Below, piece after piece: positions 1 to 8,890 of a stretch of 64,000 nt of DNA. Source of the DNA: Candidatus Accumulibacter cognatus. GTDB lineage: Bacteria > Pseudomonadota > Gammaproteobacteria > Burkholderiales > Rhodocyclaceae. Made by a program: the position numbers and the translations under genes. The notes beneath the pieces are model-generated. The model was not told the origin of the DNA. It was given only the letters and a program-made list of their open reading frames with translations, and did not search any database. Location: positions 863,553 through 927,552 of the forward strand of contig CP058708.1 of assembly GCA_013414765.1 (NCBI GenBank), read 5' to 3'. The first letter of the stretch is position 1. Each line of letters opens with the position of its first letter.

Positions 1-286
1 CCGAAAGTTTTCTATCCGGATCAAACGGCAGACGGCCATAGGCGTTCATGTAGGCTGCCAGACCGGTATCCATCATGCCGCCCGACGATTTTCCTGTGGG
101 CGTATCGAGAATGACCTGGCCTCTCGTCAGAAAATAAGCGCGTTTGACATGATCAAACTCGTCCGGCGACTGGAATGGCGGGATGATCGCGGATAATAAA
201 AAACATGCCAGAAATACCAGGACTGGAAACAGCGGCCATCCGGCATGCGCAGAGAAATGGCACATGCCATTGTTGATGATTCTCAT
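1..286 (-). CDS. DUF2142 family membrane protein, N-terminal part
   Basis: The gene starts at 286 and runs off the left edge of the window, so only about 95 residues are visible. After a short basic N-terminus there is one hydrophobic segment (about residues 16-37), followed by a PPFQSPDEFDHVKRAY motif. That motif is typical of the DUF2142 family, which are multi-spanning predicted membrane proteins found in polysaccharide and cell-surface glycosylation clusters and are thought to be glycosyltransferase-like. The start ATG overlaps the stop of the upstream small membrane protein (ATGA), so translation is probably coupled. The upstream genes (glycosyltransferase, methyltransferase, SMR-like protein) fit a role in building or modifying a surface glycan, but the substrate cannot be told. 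Confidence 0.75.
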   Translation of the reverse strand, partial: MRIINNGMCHFSAHAGWPLFPVLVFLACFLLSAIIPPFQSPDEFDHVKRAYFLTRGQVILDTPTGKSSGGMMDTGLAAYMNAYGRLPFDPDRKLS

Positions 287-624
287 GCCCTGACCGCAAC
301 AATGATCCCAATCATGATCAGGGCAACCCCAATGAAATATTGAGCCTGAAAGCGCTCGCCAAAAACAAAGTGGCTGCCAATCGGGACCAGGATGAAGGCG
401 AGCGCCATCAGTGGATAGACTCTCCCGAGTTCTACTTTCTGTAAAATCCAGACCCAAACGACAGAAGTAACTCCATAGATACACATGGCAGCAAGCAGTG
501 CGATGGCCGCTTTCGGTGAAAAAATGGAGCCGCTGGCCGTTATTTCGGCAGCGCTCACCTTGAACAAGATTTGTCCAATCGCCAGGCCCACGACGCAAAG
601 GAGCGCAATCACATATACCGTCAT
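283..624 (-). CDS. Small EamA/SMR-type membrane protein (ArnE/ArnF-like)
   Basis: A protein of about 113 residues with four predicted membrane helices. It includes an N-terminal LLCVVGLAIGQILFK segment and a central YPLMALAFILVPIGSHFVFGE segment, like half-size drug/metabolite transporters. Relatives such as ArnE and ArnF flip lipid-linked sugars across the inner membrane, which would suit the neighbouring GT2 enzyme. I chose the ATG at 624 because it forms a TAATG overlap with the stop of the methyltransferase. A longer reading from 633 or 708 is possible but has no membrane character. Its 3' end overlaps the DUF2142 gene. The substrate is not known. Confidence 0.75.
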   Translation of the reverse strand: MTVYVIALLCVVGLAIGQILFKVSAAEITASGSIFSPKAAIALLAAMCIYGVTSVVWVWILQKVELGRVYPLMALAFILVPIGSHFVFGERFQAQYFIGVALIMIGIIVAVRA

Positions 625-1349
625 TACCCGCATGTCCGCTTGTTGGCGATTGCATGAAATGCGAAGAATAAATTCAGATCGATCGATGGAACCGGAAATG
701 GCCACCATGCTTCCTTGGCATCATTGAAATAATGACGTAAAAGCGCAACCAGGTTGTGGCAGGAGTTTACATGCTCTCTGGCCATGATATAGTCGTACGG
801 AATTCCCTTCGCCATCGCTTGCTTGCGCGGCCCCAAATGCCTTCCCAAGCGCCACGCCAGTCCGGGATCGGTAGGAATCAGGATCGACAGGACACCGCCA
901 GGCTTGAGAACCCTGAGCCATTCTTTGAGCGCGAGGTGTGGCTGGTAAATGTGTTCCAGGACATGGGTGGCCAGTAGCCTGTCAAAAGTATTATCTGCAT
1001 AATCCAGATGGCTGCCTGTCTGCGTTGCGTAGCGCAATTTTCCTGCATGCATTCCGGAAAATTTATTCATGGCTACTTCCAGGGTCTTCCGATCCTGATC
1101 AGAAAGGATGTACTCATCAAATCTGTGGCGAACGAAGTGAAGGTGTTCGCCAGTTCCTGCACCAACCTCGAGAATGCGACCAAAATATGTCTGCTCATCG
1201 AATGCCTTTTCTACGAGCCTGTGACTGGCTCGCATGACCGATGACTGGAGTGGGCTCGAATAGTTTGCATCGTCATAGACTGTTGAGAATCTTTCCCGGT
1301 ATTCAATCCATTCCTTATCTTCACACTGCATCTTTGTATCCATTTTCAT
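624..1349 (-). CDS. Class I SAM-dependent methyltransferase
   Basis: 241 residues. The glycine-rich SAM-binding motif I (LEVGAGTGEHL) lies near residue 60. A DRLLATHVLEHIYQPHLALKEWLRVLKPGG segment (about 123-152) matches the post-motif regions of Methyltransf_11 enzymes, so it should transfer a methyl group to a small molecule or lipid-linked sugar in the cytoplasm. The start overlaps the end of the glycosyltransferase by 29 bases, and internal ATGs at 1343 and 1331 are alternatives. Its position between a GT2 enzyme and a flippase-like protein suggests surface-glycan modification. The acceptor is unknown. Confidence 0.8.
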   Translation of the reverse strand: MKMDTKMQCEDKEWIEYRERFSTVYDDANYSSPLQSSVMRASHRLVEKAFDEQTYFGRILEVGAGTGEHLHFVRHRFDEYILSDQDRKTLEVAMNKFSGMHAGKLRYATQTGSHLDYADNTFDRLLATHVLEHIYQPHLALKEWLRVLKPGGVLSILIPTDPGLAWRLGRHLGPRKQAMAKGIPYDYIMAREHVNSCHNLVALLRHYFNDAKEAWWPFPVPSIDLNLFFAFHAIANKRTCG

Positions 1350-2331
1350 TGGCTCGAAAATGAAAATTTCTTCTTTTTAGATGAATTGGCTTGCTCGGAA
1401 CCGATCTGATGTCGTAACTCAGGAAGGCCAGGATCAATTGCAAACCGACGATCACCGGCAAGGCCGAAAGCATTACGGTCCCTGCGGAAGCAGCCAGACC
1501 CGAGTTGATGGAGGACATCCATTGACAAGCGCCAAAAAAACCTCCAAACAGAAACATGGCTACCCCAAGTGGAAGTTCAATCGAGGCAATCGACATGCCT
1601 CTTAGATAATAGCTATAAAAAATTCTTTTCAGAAAATTTCTGAAATGCTTGACGAGAAACTCGCCAATGACCCTGGAGATCTTGAGATTGCTCACTTCAT
1701 TCCCATATCTGGCGTTCATCGGTATATCCACAACCACGGCATGCAATGTATTGAGCCTGAATAGCATGTCGCTTTCAAAAAAATAACGGCGGCTTATTTT
1801 ATCCAATGGCAATTGCCGAGCGACATCCCGATGGATCGCGGTATAACCATTGGTCGGGTCAAACAAATCCCAGTACCCGGTCGAAATCTTGCTCAGGAAG
1901 GATAGGGCTGCGTTACCAATCAGGCGCATCTTCGGCATTGCTCCAAGTTCTTCGAGATAATAAAAGCGATTTCCCTTGGTGTAATCGGCTTCGCCCTCCA
2001 GGATCGGAGAAATAAATCCGGGCATCAATCCTGGGTCCATCTGGCCATCACCATCCAGCTTGACGATCACCTCCATGCCATCATCAATTGCCGCCAGGTA
2101 ACCTGTGATTACTGCGCCACCCACACCTTGATTTTCATGGTGATGTATGACTACAACACGCTCATCATTGCAGTTCTTTTCCACGAAATCACCGGATCCA
2201 TCAGGACAGCAATCATCGACCACATAGATTCGGCTGACCTCTGGACCAATTGCGCTGATTACGCCAAGTACGTTGTTCACTACCCTGTAACAGGGTATCA
2301 CCACTGCAATTCTGGCGTTGATAAGCGCCAT
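1321..2331 (-). CDS. Glycosyltransferase family 2, polyprenyl-phosphate type
   Basis: 336 residues. The N-terminal GT-A fold begins with IAVVIPCYRVVNNV. It carries the VVDDCCPDGS loop and a KLDGDGQMDP metal/nucleotide-sugar site near residue 95. The C-terminal part (about 245-310) has two hydrophobic helices, as in DPM1-, GtrB- and ArnC-like enzymes that load a sugar onto undecaprenyl phosphate at the inner membrane. It is the first gene of a four-gene minus-strand group with the methyltransferase, SMR-like protein and DUF2142 protein. The sugar is not predictable from the sequence. Confidence 0.85.
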   Translation of the reverse strand: MALINARIAVVIPCYRVVNNVLGVISAIGPEVSRIYVVDDCCPDGSGDFVEKNCNDERVVVIHHHENQGVGGAVITGYLAAIDDGMEVIVKLDGDGQMDPGLMPGFISPILEGEADYTKGNRFYYLEELGAMPKMRLIGNAALSFLSKISTGYWDLFDPTNGYTAIHRDVARQLPLDKISRRYFFESDMLFRLNTLHAVVVDIPMNARYGNEVSNLKISRVIGEFLVKHFRNFLKRIFYSYYLRGMSIASIELPLGVAMFLFGGFFGACQWMSSINSGLAASAGTVMLSALPVIVGLQLILAFLSYDIRSVPSKPIHLKRRNFHFRANENGYKDAV

Positions 2332-2392
2332 ATGAGTTCACCCACTTGTGGCGAAATCTTTCCTGCCAAATGGAGAGGATTTCGTTGGACGG

Positions 2393-3253
2393 CTACAGGA
2401 AACCAATGTAGGCCCGAGTCAGAGGTTTCCCGCAAAACAGTGCCAGCATCCCCGCTACTGCCAGATACGGGCCGAAGGGAATCGGTACGCTTCGGCCACG
2501 TTTGGTTACCACGATCAGGGTGATGCCGACCACGGCCCCAAGCAGTGACGAGAGCAGAATGGTCAACGGCAGCATTTGCCATCCGAGCCAGGCACCCAGC
2601 GCTGCAAGCAGCTTGAAATCACCGTAACCCATGCCTTCCTTGCCGGTTGTCAGCTTGAAAGTCCAGTACACCAACCACAGCGAGAGATAACCAGCGGCCG
2701 CACCGATCACTGCCGATGGCAGGTCGACGAAGGTAGCGAACAGATTGAACAGCAAGCCAGTCCAGAGCAAGGGAAGAGTAATCGAGTCCGGCAATAACTG
2801 GCTATCCAGATCGATACCGGTCAGTGCGAGCAGGCTCCAAATCAGCAGCATCGCACCGGCCGCAGCCCAACCATAGCCGAAATGAAATGCGGCAAAAGCA
2901 CACAACAGGCTGCTGGCCATCTCGACCAGCGGGTAACGCAAGGATATCGGCGCATGACAAGCTGAACAGCGACCACGCAGGAATAGCCAGCTCAGGACCG
3001 GAACATTCTCAAGGGCAGTAATCGCATGCCCACAGGCCGGGCAACGCGAGCCTGGCCTGACCAGCGAGAACACTTCTCTGTCTGCAGGCTTTTCACCCCT
3101 GAGTTCTGCGCAATGGAGGCGCCATTCGCACTCCATCATTATTGGCAAACGATGAATGACGACATTGAGAAAACTGCCGACCAGCAAACCAAGGATGCCA
3201 GAGATGAAAATGAACAGTGTCGGTTCCAGTTCGGCAGTCAATGCGGAAAGCAT
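2393..3253 (-). CDS. pilD: Type IV prepilin peptidase / N-methyltransferase PilD
   Basis: 286 residues, normal for the family. The N-terminal membrane segment is followed by the cytoplasmic zinc-type domain with CPACGH and CSACHAP cysteine pairs (about residues 72-105). The two catalytic aspartates of the peptidase_A24 family lie in TGIDLDSQLLPD and GMGYGDFKLL. The enzyme cleaves prepilin leader peptides and methylates the new N-terminus in the inner membrane, which is needed for type IV pili and type II secretion. Its ATG overlaps the pilC stop (TAATG). It forms a pilB-pilC-pilD operon with the two genes upstream. Confidence 0.95.
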   Translation of the reverse strand: MLSALTAELEPTLFIFISGILGLLVGSFLNVVIHRLPIMMECEWRLHCAELRGEKPADREVFSLVRPGSRCPACGHAITALENVPVLSWLFLRGRCSACHAPISLRYPLVEMASSLLCAFAAFHFGYGWAAAGAMLLIWSLLALTGIDLDSQLLPDSITLPLLWTGLLFNLFATFVDLPSAVIGAAAGYLSLWLVYWTFKLTTGKEGMGYGDFKLLAALGAWLGWQMLPLTILLSSLLGAVVGITLIVVTKRGRSVPIPFGPYLAVAGMLALFCGKPLTRAYIGFL

Positions 3254-4491
3254 TATCCGACTACTGCCCCGAGTTTGAAGATTGGCAGATACATGGCGAT
3301 CACCATCCCGCCGATCAATACCCCAAGAACGACCATGATCATCGGTTCCATGAGGCTGGATAGCGCCTCGACCGCGTCGTCCACCTCTGCTTCAAAGAAA
3401 TCGGCGACCTTGCTGAGCATTGAATCAAGTGCGCCGGATTCCTCGCCAATCGCCACCATCTGATTCACCATGTTCGGAAAGAGTTCGCTGCTCTGCATTG
3501 CCGAGGTGAGACTGGTACCGATACTCACCTCGCTCTGGATCTTCCTGGTCGCCACCTTGTAGACATAGTTGCCGGCAGCACCGCCGACCGAGTCGAGCGA
3601 TTCGACCAGCGGAACGCCCGCCGCGAACATGGTTGCCAGCGTGCGCGTCCAGCGGGCGATGACCGACTTGCGAATGATTTCACCAAAAAGAGGGAGGCGC
3701 AGGAACATGCGGTCGAAAGCGATCTGCATCATTTCCGATCGCTTCAATGTGTAAAAAAATGCAAAGATCGAGCCGCCGATGCCCCCGAAGATCGCCCACC
3801 ACCAGGCAATGACAAAATCCGACATGGCGATCACCATCAGCGTGGGCGCCGGGAGGTCGGCACCGAAACTCTTGAAGACCTCCTTGAAAGCGGGAATCAC
3901 GAAGATCATGATCACGACCGTAATAATGAAGGCGACGAAAATGATGGCCACCGGATAGAACAGGGCGGACTTGATTTTCGCCTTGATGGCGAGCATTTTT
4001 TCCTTGTAGGTGGCGAGTCGATCAAGCAAGGTTTCGAGAATACCCGCCTGCTCTCCGGCAGCCACCAGGTTGCAGTACAAAGGATCGAATTGCAGGGGAT
4101 ACTTCCGGAAGGCTTGCGAGAGCGAACTACCGGTTTCGACATCCGACTTGATATCCAGCAGCAGCTTGCCGACTGACGGATTATCGTGGCCCCGACCGAC
4201 GATCTCGAAAGTCTGGAGCAGGGGCACCCCGGCTCTCATCATCGTCGCCAGCTGGCGGGTAAACAGCGTGATATCCTTCTCGGAGATCTTCTGCCCGCCC
4301 TTGAAGCGTTGCCGAGATATCTTGCTGACCAGAATCCCCTGCCGCCGCAGAGTCGCCTGAACCACGGTCTGACTGGAAGCGCGTTGTTCTCCACGAACGA
4401 CTTTGCCGAGCCTGTTTTTCCCCTCCCAGAGAAATACATGTTCCTTGACTTCCGTCCCGATCTTCCTGGTGGGTTTTGCTGCGGTCGCCAT
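3253..4491 (-). CDS. pilC: Type IV pilus inner-membrane platform protein PilC
   Basis: 412 residues with two T2SSF (GspF) domains (about residues 75-200 and 280-400). Three hydrophobic segments include FYPVAIIFVAFIITVVIMIF and a C-terminal MIMVVLGVLIGGMVIAMYLP. PilC links the PilB motor to the growing pilin polymer. I chose the ATG at 4491 because AAAGAGG lies just upstream and the protein then starts MATAAKPTRK, while the longer frame from 4536 runs into pilB. The gene lies 13 bases after pilB and overlaps pilD. Confidence 0.95.
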   Translation of the reverse strand: MATAAKPTRKIGTEVKEHVFLWEGKNRLGKVVRGEQRASSQTVVQATLRRQGILVSKISRQRFKGGQKISEKDITLFTRQLATMMRAGVPLLQTFEIVGRGHDNPSVGKLLLDIKSDVETGSSLSQAFRKYPLQFDPLYCNLVAAGEQAGILETLLDRLATYKEKMLAIKAKIKSALFYPVAIIFVAFIITVVIMIFVIPAFKEVFKSFGADLPAPTLMVIAMSDFVIAWWWAIFGGIGGSIFAFFYTLKRSEMMQIAFDRMFLRLPLFGEIIRKSVIARWTRTLATMFAAGVPLVESLDSVGGAAGNYVYKVATRKIQSEVSIGTSLTSAMQSSELFPNMVNQMVAIGEESGALDSMLSKVADFFEAEVDDAVEALSSLMEPMIMVVLGVLIGGMVIAMYLPIFKLGAVVG

Positions 4492-4504
4492 GGCTACCTC
4501 TTTT

Positions 4505-6217
4505 TCAAACGTTGGTACTGCCGAGAACCTCATCAAGGGAAGTCAGCCCTTGCATGACCTTCAGCAAACCGGAACGACGCAGATCATTGACGCCTTCCTT
4601 GCGGGCCTGGATCGCAATATCCAGCTCGGTTCCATTGGCCATGATGATGCGCTGAATCGCTTCCGTCACCGGCATGACTTCGTAGAGGCCGACCCGTCCC
4701 TTGTAACCGCTGCCCTTGCAGAGTTCGCATTCTCCCGGGCCGTACAAGGTCCAGCTTCCATCAAGATCGCTTTCCAGAAAGCCGGCATTGAGCAGTGTCT
4801 CGATCGGTGTATCGAGAGGTTTCTTGCAGGTACAAAGCCGACGAACCAGCCGCTGCGCAGTGATCAGCAGAATGCTTGCGGCCAGGTTGAAAGTTGGAAT
4901 GCCCATGTTCATCAGACGGGTCAGGGTTGCCGGAGCATCATTGGTATGCAGGGTCGACAGGACCATGTGCCCGGTTTGCGCCGCCTTGATCGCGATCTCA
5001 GCAGTTTCGACGTCACGAATTTCGCCCACCATGATGATGTCCGGGTCCTGACGGAGAAAAGCCTTGAGAGCTACCGGAAAGCTCAACCCGGCCTTGTCGT
5101 CGACGTTCACCTGATTGATTCCCGGCAGTGGGATTTCGGCAGGATCCTCGGCTGTCGAGATATTGACCCCTGGTTTGTTGAGAATATTGAGACAGGTGTA
5201 CAGCGAGACCGTTTTTCCTGAACCCGTGGGCCCGGTCACCAGGATCATGCCGTAAGGTCGATGGATGGCGTCAAGCAATATCGCTTTCTGCTCGGGCTCA
5301 TACCCCAGGGCATCAATTCCCATGGTGGCGCTGGCCGGGTCCAGAATCCGCAAGACGATCTTCTCGCCGTACATCGTCGGCAGGGTACTGACCCGGAAGT
5401 CGATCGATCGATGCTTCGAGAGCACCAAGCGCATGCGGCCGTCCTGGGGAACACGCTTCTCGGCAATGTTCAGGCGTGAAATCACCTTGATACGGGAAGC
5501 AATCTTGTCCTTGATGACCAGAGGCGGAGCGGCAACTTCCCGCAATATGCCGTCAGTGCGAAAGCGGATGCGATAGTTTTTCTCGTAGGGTTCGAAGTGA
5601 ATGTCCGATGCTCCATCGTTGATGGCGTCGAGCATCATTTTTTGTATGAACCTGACGACCGGAGCATCATCAACTTCAAGATTTGCGACCTCTTCTTTTT
5701 CCTGGCTTTGCTCGTCGGTGAACTCGAGATTGAGGTCATCGTTACTGAAACCCTTCAAGGCCTCTTCGGCCGATTCGGATATCTTCGCGACCAGCGGAAT
5801 GAGCTTGTTTTCCTCAACGATGACCGGGTCGACCGTTAACCCGGTCTGAAAGCGTATCTCGTCAAGCGCACGCAGATTGGTGGGATCAGCGATGGCAACT
5901 GCCAATCGATTCCCGCGCTTGTGCAATGGTACGACTTGGTGGGCCGTGATCAGCTTTCGATCAATTGCATTTCTCTGAATGTTCGAGTCGTCAAAGGCGG
6001 CCAAGTCGAGCAACGGAAAACCGAACTTGTCTGACGAAAAACGTGCCAATTCGAGAAAGCTTGCCTTCTTCGCGGCCACCAGTTGTTCGATTAGCGAAGT
6101 CTTCTTGGCAATGGCTTGCTCAAGCAGAGATTCTGCCTCTGCTTCCTTGAGTCGGCCCGCTTGTACAAGCGCACGGGCAAGCCCGTTCAGCTGGGATTGT
6201 TGCGGATTGGCTGCCAT
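4505..6217 (-). CDS. pilB: Type IV pilus assembly ATPase PilB
   Basis: 570 residues. The T2SSE N-terminal domain (about 1-150) is followed by the secretion ATPase core with the Walker A motif GPTGSGKT near residue 330, a DPDIIMVGEIRD Walker B region and a conserved histidine box (GHMVLSTLHTND). Near the C-terminus is the tetracysteine metal-binding motif (CTC and CELC). PilB hydrolyses ATP in the cytoplasm to drive pilus extension. The gene is first in a pilBCD operon. Directly upstream is a tandem 15-base repeat at 6226-6255. Confidence 0.96.
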   Translation of the reverse strand: MAANPQQSQLNGLARALVQAGRLKEAEAESLLEQAIAKKTSLIEQLVAAKKASFLELARFSSDKFGFPLLDLAAFDDSNIQRNAIDRKLITAHQVVPLHKRGNRLAVAIADPTNLRALDEIRFQTGLTVDPVIVEENKLIPLVAKISESAEEALKGFSNDDLNLEFTDEQSQEKEEVANLEVDDAPVVRFIQKMMLDAINDGASDIHFEPYEKNYRIRFRTDGILREVAAPPLVIKDKIASRIKVISRLNIAEKRVPQDGRMRLVLSKHRSIDFRVSTLPTMYGEKIVLRILDPASATMGIDALGYEPEQKAILLDAIHRPYGMILVTGPTGSGKTVSLYTCLNILNKPGVNISTAEDPAEIPLPGINQVNVDDKAGLSFPVALKAFLRQDPDIIMVGEIRDVETAEIAIKAAQTGHMVLSTLHTNDAPATLTRLMNMGIPTFNLAASILLITAQRLVRRLCTCKKPLDTPIETLLNAGFLESDLDGSWTLYGPGECELCKGSGYKGRVGLYEVMPVTEAIQRIIMANGTELDIAIQARKEGVNDLRRSGLLKVMQGLTSLDEVLGSTNV

Positions 6218-6225
6218 TATTCGCG

Positions 6226-6255
6226 ATAGGACTTTACAAGATAGGACTGTACAAG
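6226..6255. repeat. Tandem 15-bp repeat upstream of pilB
   Basis: Two adjacent copies, ATAGGACTTTACAAG and ATAGGACTGTACAAG, differ at one base. They sit 9 bases before the pilB start codon, in its 5' leader. They could be a regulator-binding site or a slippage product; nothing more can be said from the sequence. Confidence 0.7.
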
Positions 6256-6347
6256 GCTTGTTAAACCATCAGATCTCGGTTATACGGATCTGGCCCAACC
6301 TGATAATGCATTGGCTGCGCGTGTTTGTAAAGCAGCGTCCCGAGCCC

Positions 6348-8636
6348 CTACTTGCTGGCGGCGTCCACCACCACCAGAGCGGTCATGTTCACTACCCGGC
6401 GAACGGTTGAGGTTGGCCCAAGTACATGCACCGGCCGCGCGGCGCCGAGCAGGATCGGGCCGACGGCCATCCCATCACTGCCGATCATCTTGAGCAGGTT
6501 GAAAGAGATGTTGGCTGCGTCCAGGTTTGGCATCACCAGCACGTTGGCCTCTCCGGTCAGTGGCGATTGGGGATCAAACTGCTTGCGTATCTCCGCTGAA
6601 AGTGCGCTATCGCCGCGCATTTCCCCGTCGACTTCCAGATCCGGCGCCTTGGCACGCACAATCGCCACTGCCTCGGCTACCTTGCGGGCTGAAACGGTCT
6701 GCGACGATCCGAAGTTGGAATGCGACAGCATCGCCAGCTTGGGACGGATCTTGAACCGGCGAACCTCTTCGACGGCCATGAAGGCAATTTCAGCCAGTTG
6801 TTCGGCGTCGGGATTCTCGTTGACATGGGTGTCACAGATGAACATGGCGCGACCAGGAAGCAAGAGATGCGCCATGGCTGCCATCGTCTTGCAACCCGGC
6901 GCTTTGCCGATGATCTCGTCAACCTGCCGCAGGTGATGCAGGAAACGGCCAGTCAGGCCGCAGATCATTCCATCGGCGTAGCCAAGCCTGAGCAGCATGG
7001 CGCCGATGATCGTGTTATCGCTACGCAAGCGTGTCTTGGCAATGTCGATCGTCACGCCCTGGCGCTTCCTGAGCTGATGATAGGCGGTCCAGCATTCTTT
7101 ATAGCGATGGTCACTGTTCGGATCAACGACATCGAAATCCGTACCGACACGCAATCTCGAGCCAATCCTTTCCAGTCGCGTCACTATCACGCCCGGACGG
7201 CCAATCAATATGGGGCGGGTAAGCCCTTCATCAAGAATGATCTGCACAGCGCGCAACAGGCGCTCATCCTCACCATCGGGATAGACAATGCGGGTCCTTC
7301 GCCCCCGCTTGGCGGCCGAGAAAACGGCGCGCATGCCGACCCCCGTCTGGTAAACGAATTCCTTGAGCTTTTCCCGGTAAGCAGGCATATCGGCAATTGG
7401 CCTGGTCGCTACACCGGAATCCATCGCTGCCTGCGCCACAGCCGGCGCAATGATAGTGATCAGGCGCGGATCGAAGGGTTTCGGGATCAGATAATCCGGG
7501 CCAAACGCAAGTTCCTCACCAGGATAGGCCATCGCCACTTCGGCACTCACCTCTTCCTCGGCCATTGCCGCCAGTGCCTTTACACAGGCCATCTTCATGT
7601 GTTCGTTGATGCAGGTTGCGCCGACATCGAGTGCGCCGCGGAAAATGAATGGAAAACACAGAACATTGTTGACCTGGTTGGCGAAGTCCGAACGACCGGT
7701 TGCGATGATCACGTCGGGACGGACCTGGCGGGCCAGTTCGGGCATGATTTCCGGGATTGGGTTGGCAAGAGCGAAAACGATCGGCTGCTTGGCCATGCGG
7801 GCGAGCATCTCCGGTTCGAGCGCGCCCGCAGCAGAAAGTCCGAGGAAGACATCGGCACCATCAATGGCCTCGTAGAGTGTGCGGGCCTCGGTAGTGCGCG
7901 CATACACCGCTTTCGTCGGTTCCATGTTGTCGTCACGTCCGGTGTAGATCACTCCTTTCGAGTCGCATACGGTGACGTTCTCACGACGAACACCCAGTTC
8001 ACACCAGAGATTGAGACAGGAGATCGCGGCAGCGCCCGCGCCGGAGCAAACGACTTTCACTTCGTCAATCGCCTTGCCGGCCACCTTGAGTGCGTTCAGG
8101 ATCGCGGCCGAGGAAATGATTGCCGTGCCGTGCTGGTCATCATGAAAGACCGGGATCGACATCCTTTCCTTGAGCCGGGCTTCGATGTAGAAGCACTCCG
8201 GGGCCTTGATGTCTTCGAGATTGATGCCGCCCAGGGTCGGCTCCATTGCAGCAATCAAGTCGATCAGCTTGTCCGGGTCGCTCTCGCTGAGTTCAATGTC
8301 AAAAACATCAATCCCGGCAAACTTCTTGAACAGACAGCCCTTGCCTTCCATGACCGGTTTGGCTGCCAGAGGACCGATGTTACCCAGGCCGAGCACGGCA
8401 GTACCGTTGGTGATGACGCCTACGAGGTTGGATCGCGAGGTGTACAAGCTGACCCCCGCCGGGTCATCAACGATGGCATGGCAAGCATGGGCAACTCCTG
8501 GAGAATAGGCGAGGGCCAGATCGAGCTGATTACTCAGGCCCTTGGTGGGCTGAACCGCGATCTTGCCCGGAGTCGGGTAGCGATGATATTCGAGGGCGGC
8601 CTCGCGAGGACCAGCCTGACCGGGATTATTTTCCAT
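6348..8636 (-). CDS. maeB: NADP-dependent malic enzyme with phosphotransacetylase-like domain
   Basis: 762 residues, the usual length of MaeB-type fusions. The malic enzyme half (about 1-420) carries [41 protein letters not shown] and a Rossmann-type [14 protein letters not shown] nucleotide site. The C-terminal half (about 435-760) is a phosphate acetyl/butyryl-transferase-like domain, generally regulatory (acetyl-CoA sensing) rather than catalytic in this family. The enzyme oxidatively decarboxylates malate to pyruvate and supplies NADPH. It is a single gene, divergent from the EF-G-like gene. The 254-base gap between them (8637-8890) shows no other gene. Confidence 0.95.
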   Translation of the reverse strand: MENNPGQAGPREAALEYHRYPTPGKIAVQPTKGLSNQLDLALAYSPGVAHACHAIVDDPAGVSLYTSRSNLVGVITNGTAVLGLGNIGPLAAKPVMEGKGCLFKKFAGIDVFDIELSESDPDKLIDLIAAMEPTLGGINLEDIKAPECFYIEARLKERMSIPVFHDDQHGTAIISSAAILNALKVAGKAIDEVKVVCSGAGAAAISCLNLWCELGVRRENVTVCDSKGVIYTGRDDNMEPTKAVYARTTEARTLYEAIDGADVFLGLSAAGALEPEMLARMAKQPIVFALANPIPEIMPELARQVRPDVIIATGRSDFANQVNNVLCFPFIFRGALDVGATCINEHMKMACVKALAAMAEEEVSAEVAMAYPGEELAFGPDYLIPKPFDPRLITIIAPAVAQAAMDSGVATRPIADMPAYREKLKEFVYQTGVGMRAVFSAAKRGRRTRIVYPDGEDERLLRAVQIILDEGLTRPILIGRPGVIVTRLERIGSRLRVGTDFDVVDPNSDHRYKECWTAYHQLRKRQGVTIDIAKTRLRSDNTIIGAMLLRLGYADGMICGLTGRFLHHLRQVDEIIGKAPGCKTMAAMAHLLLPGRAMFICDTHVNENPDAEQLAEIAFMAVEEVRRFKIRPKLAMLSHSNFGSSQTVSARKVAEAVAIVRAKAPDLEVDGEMRGDSALSAEIRKQFDPQSPLTGEANVLVMPNLDAANISFNLLKMIGSDGMAVGPILLGAARPVHVLGPTSTVRRVVNMTALVVVDAASK

Positions 8637-8890
8637 GTTGCCTCCTGACTCAGCGTTCGTCGACGTAAAAGCGCATTACTTTAGCCGACTCAATCGATTT
8701 ACACAAAACTGATGTAATTTGCAATGACGATGCCGACCGGTATTGCACACCAGCGTTCGCCAGCGACACCACGACGAGCAAGCGCAGCGGCTGTCGCCGG
8801 GGTAGAATCATGAACGCACGCGCAGCCAACTTACCATGGGGGTTCTTTCTGTAGCTGCGGCTTGCGTTTGACTTGAATGGGAGATGATGA

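Noticed and set aside
6720-8648. 642-residue plus-strand protein
   Set aside because: Antisense shadow of maeB.
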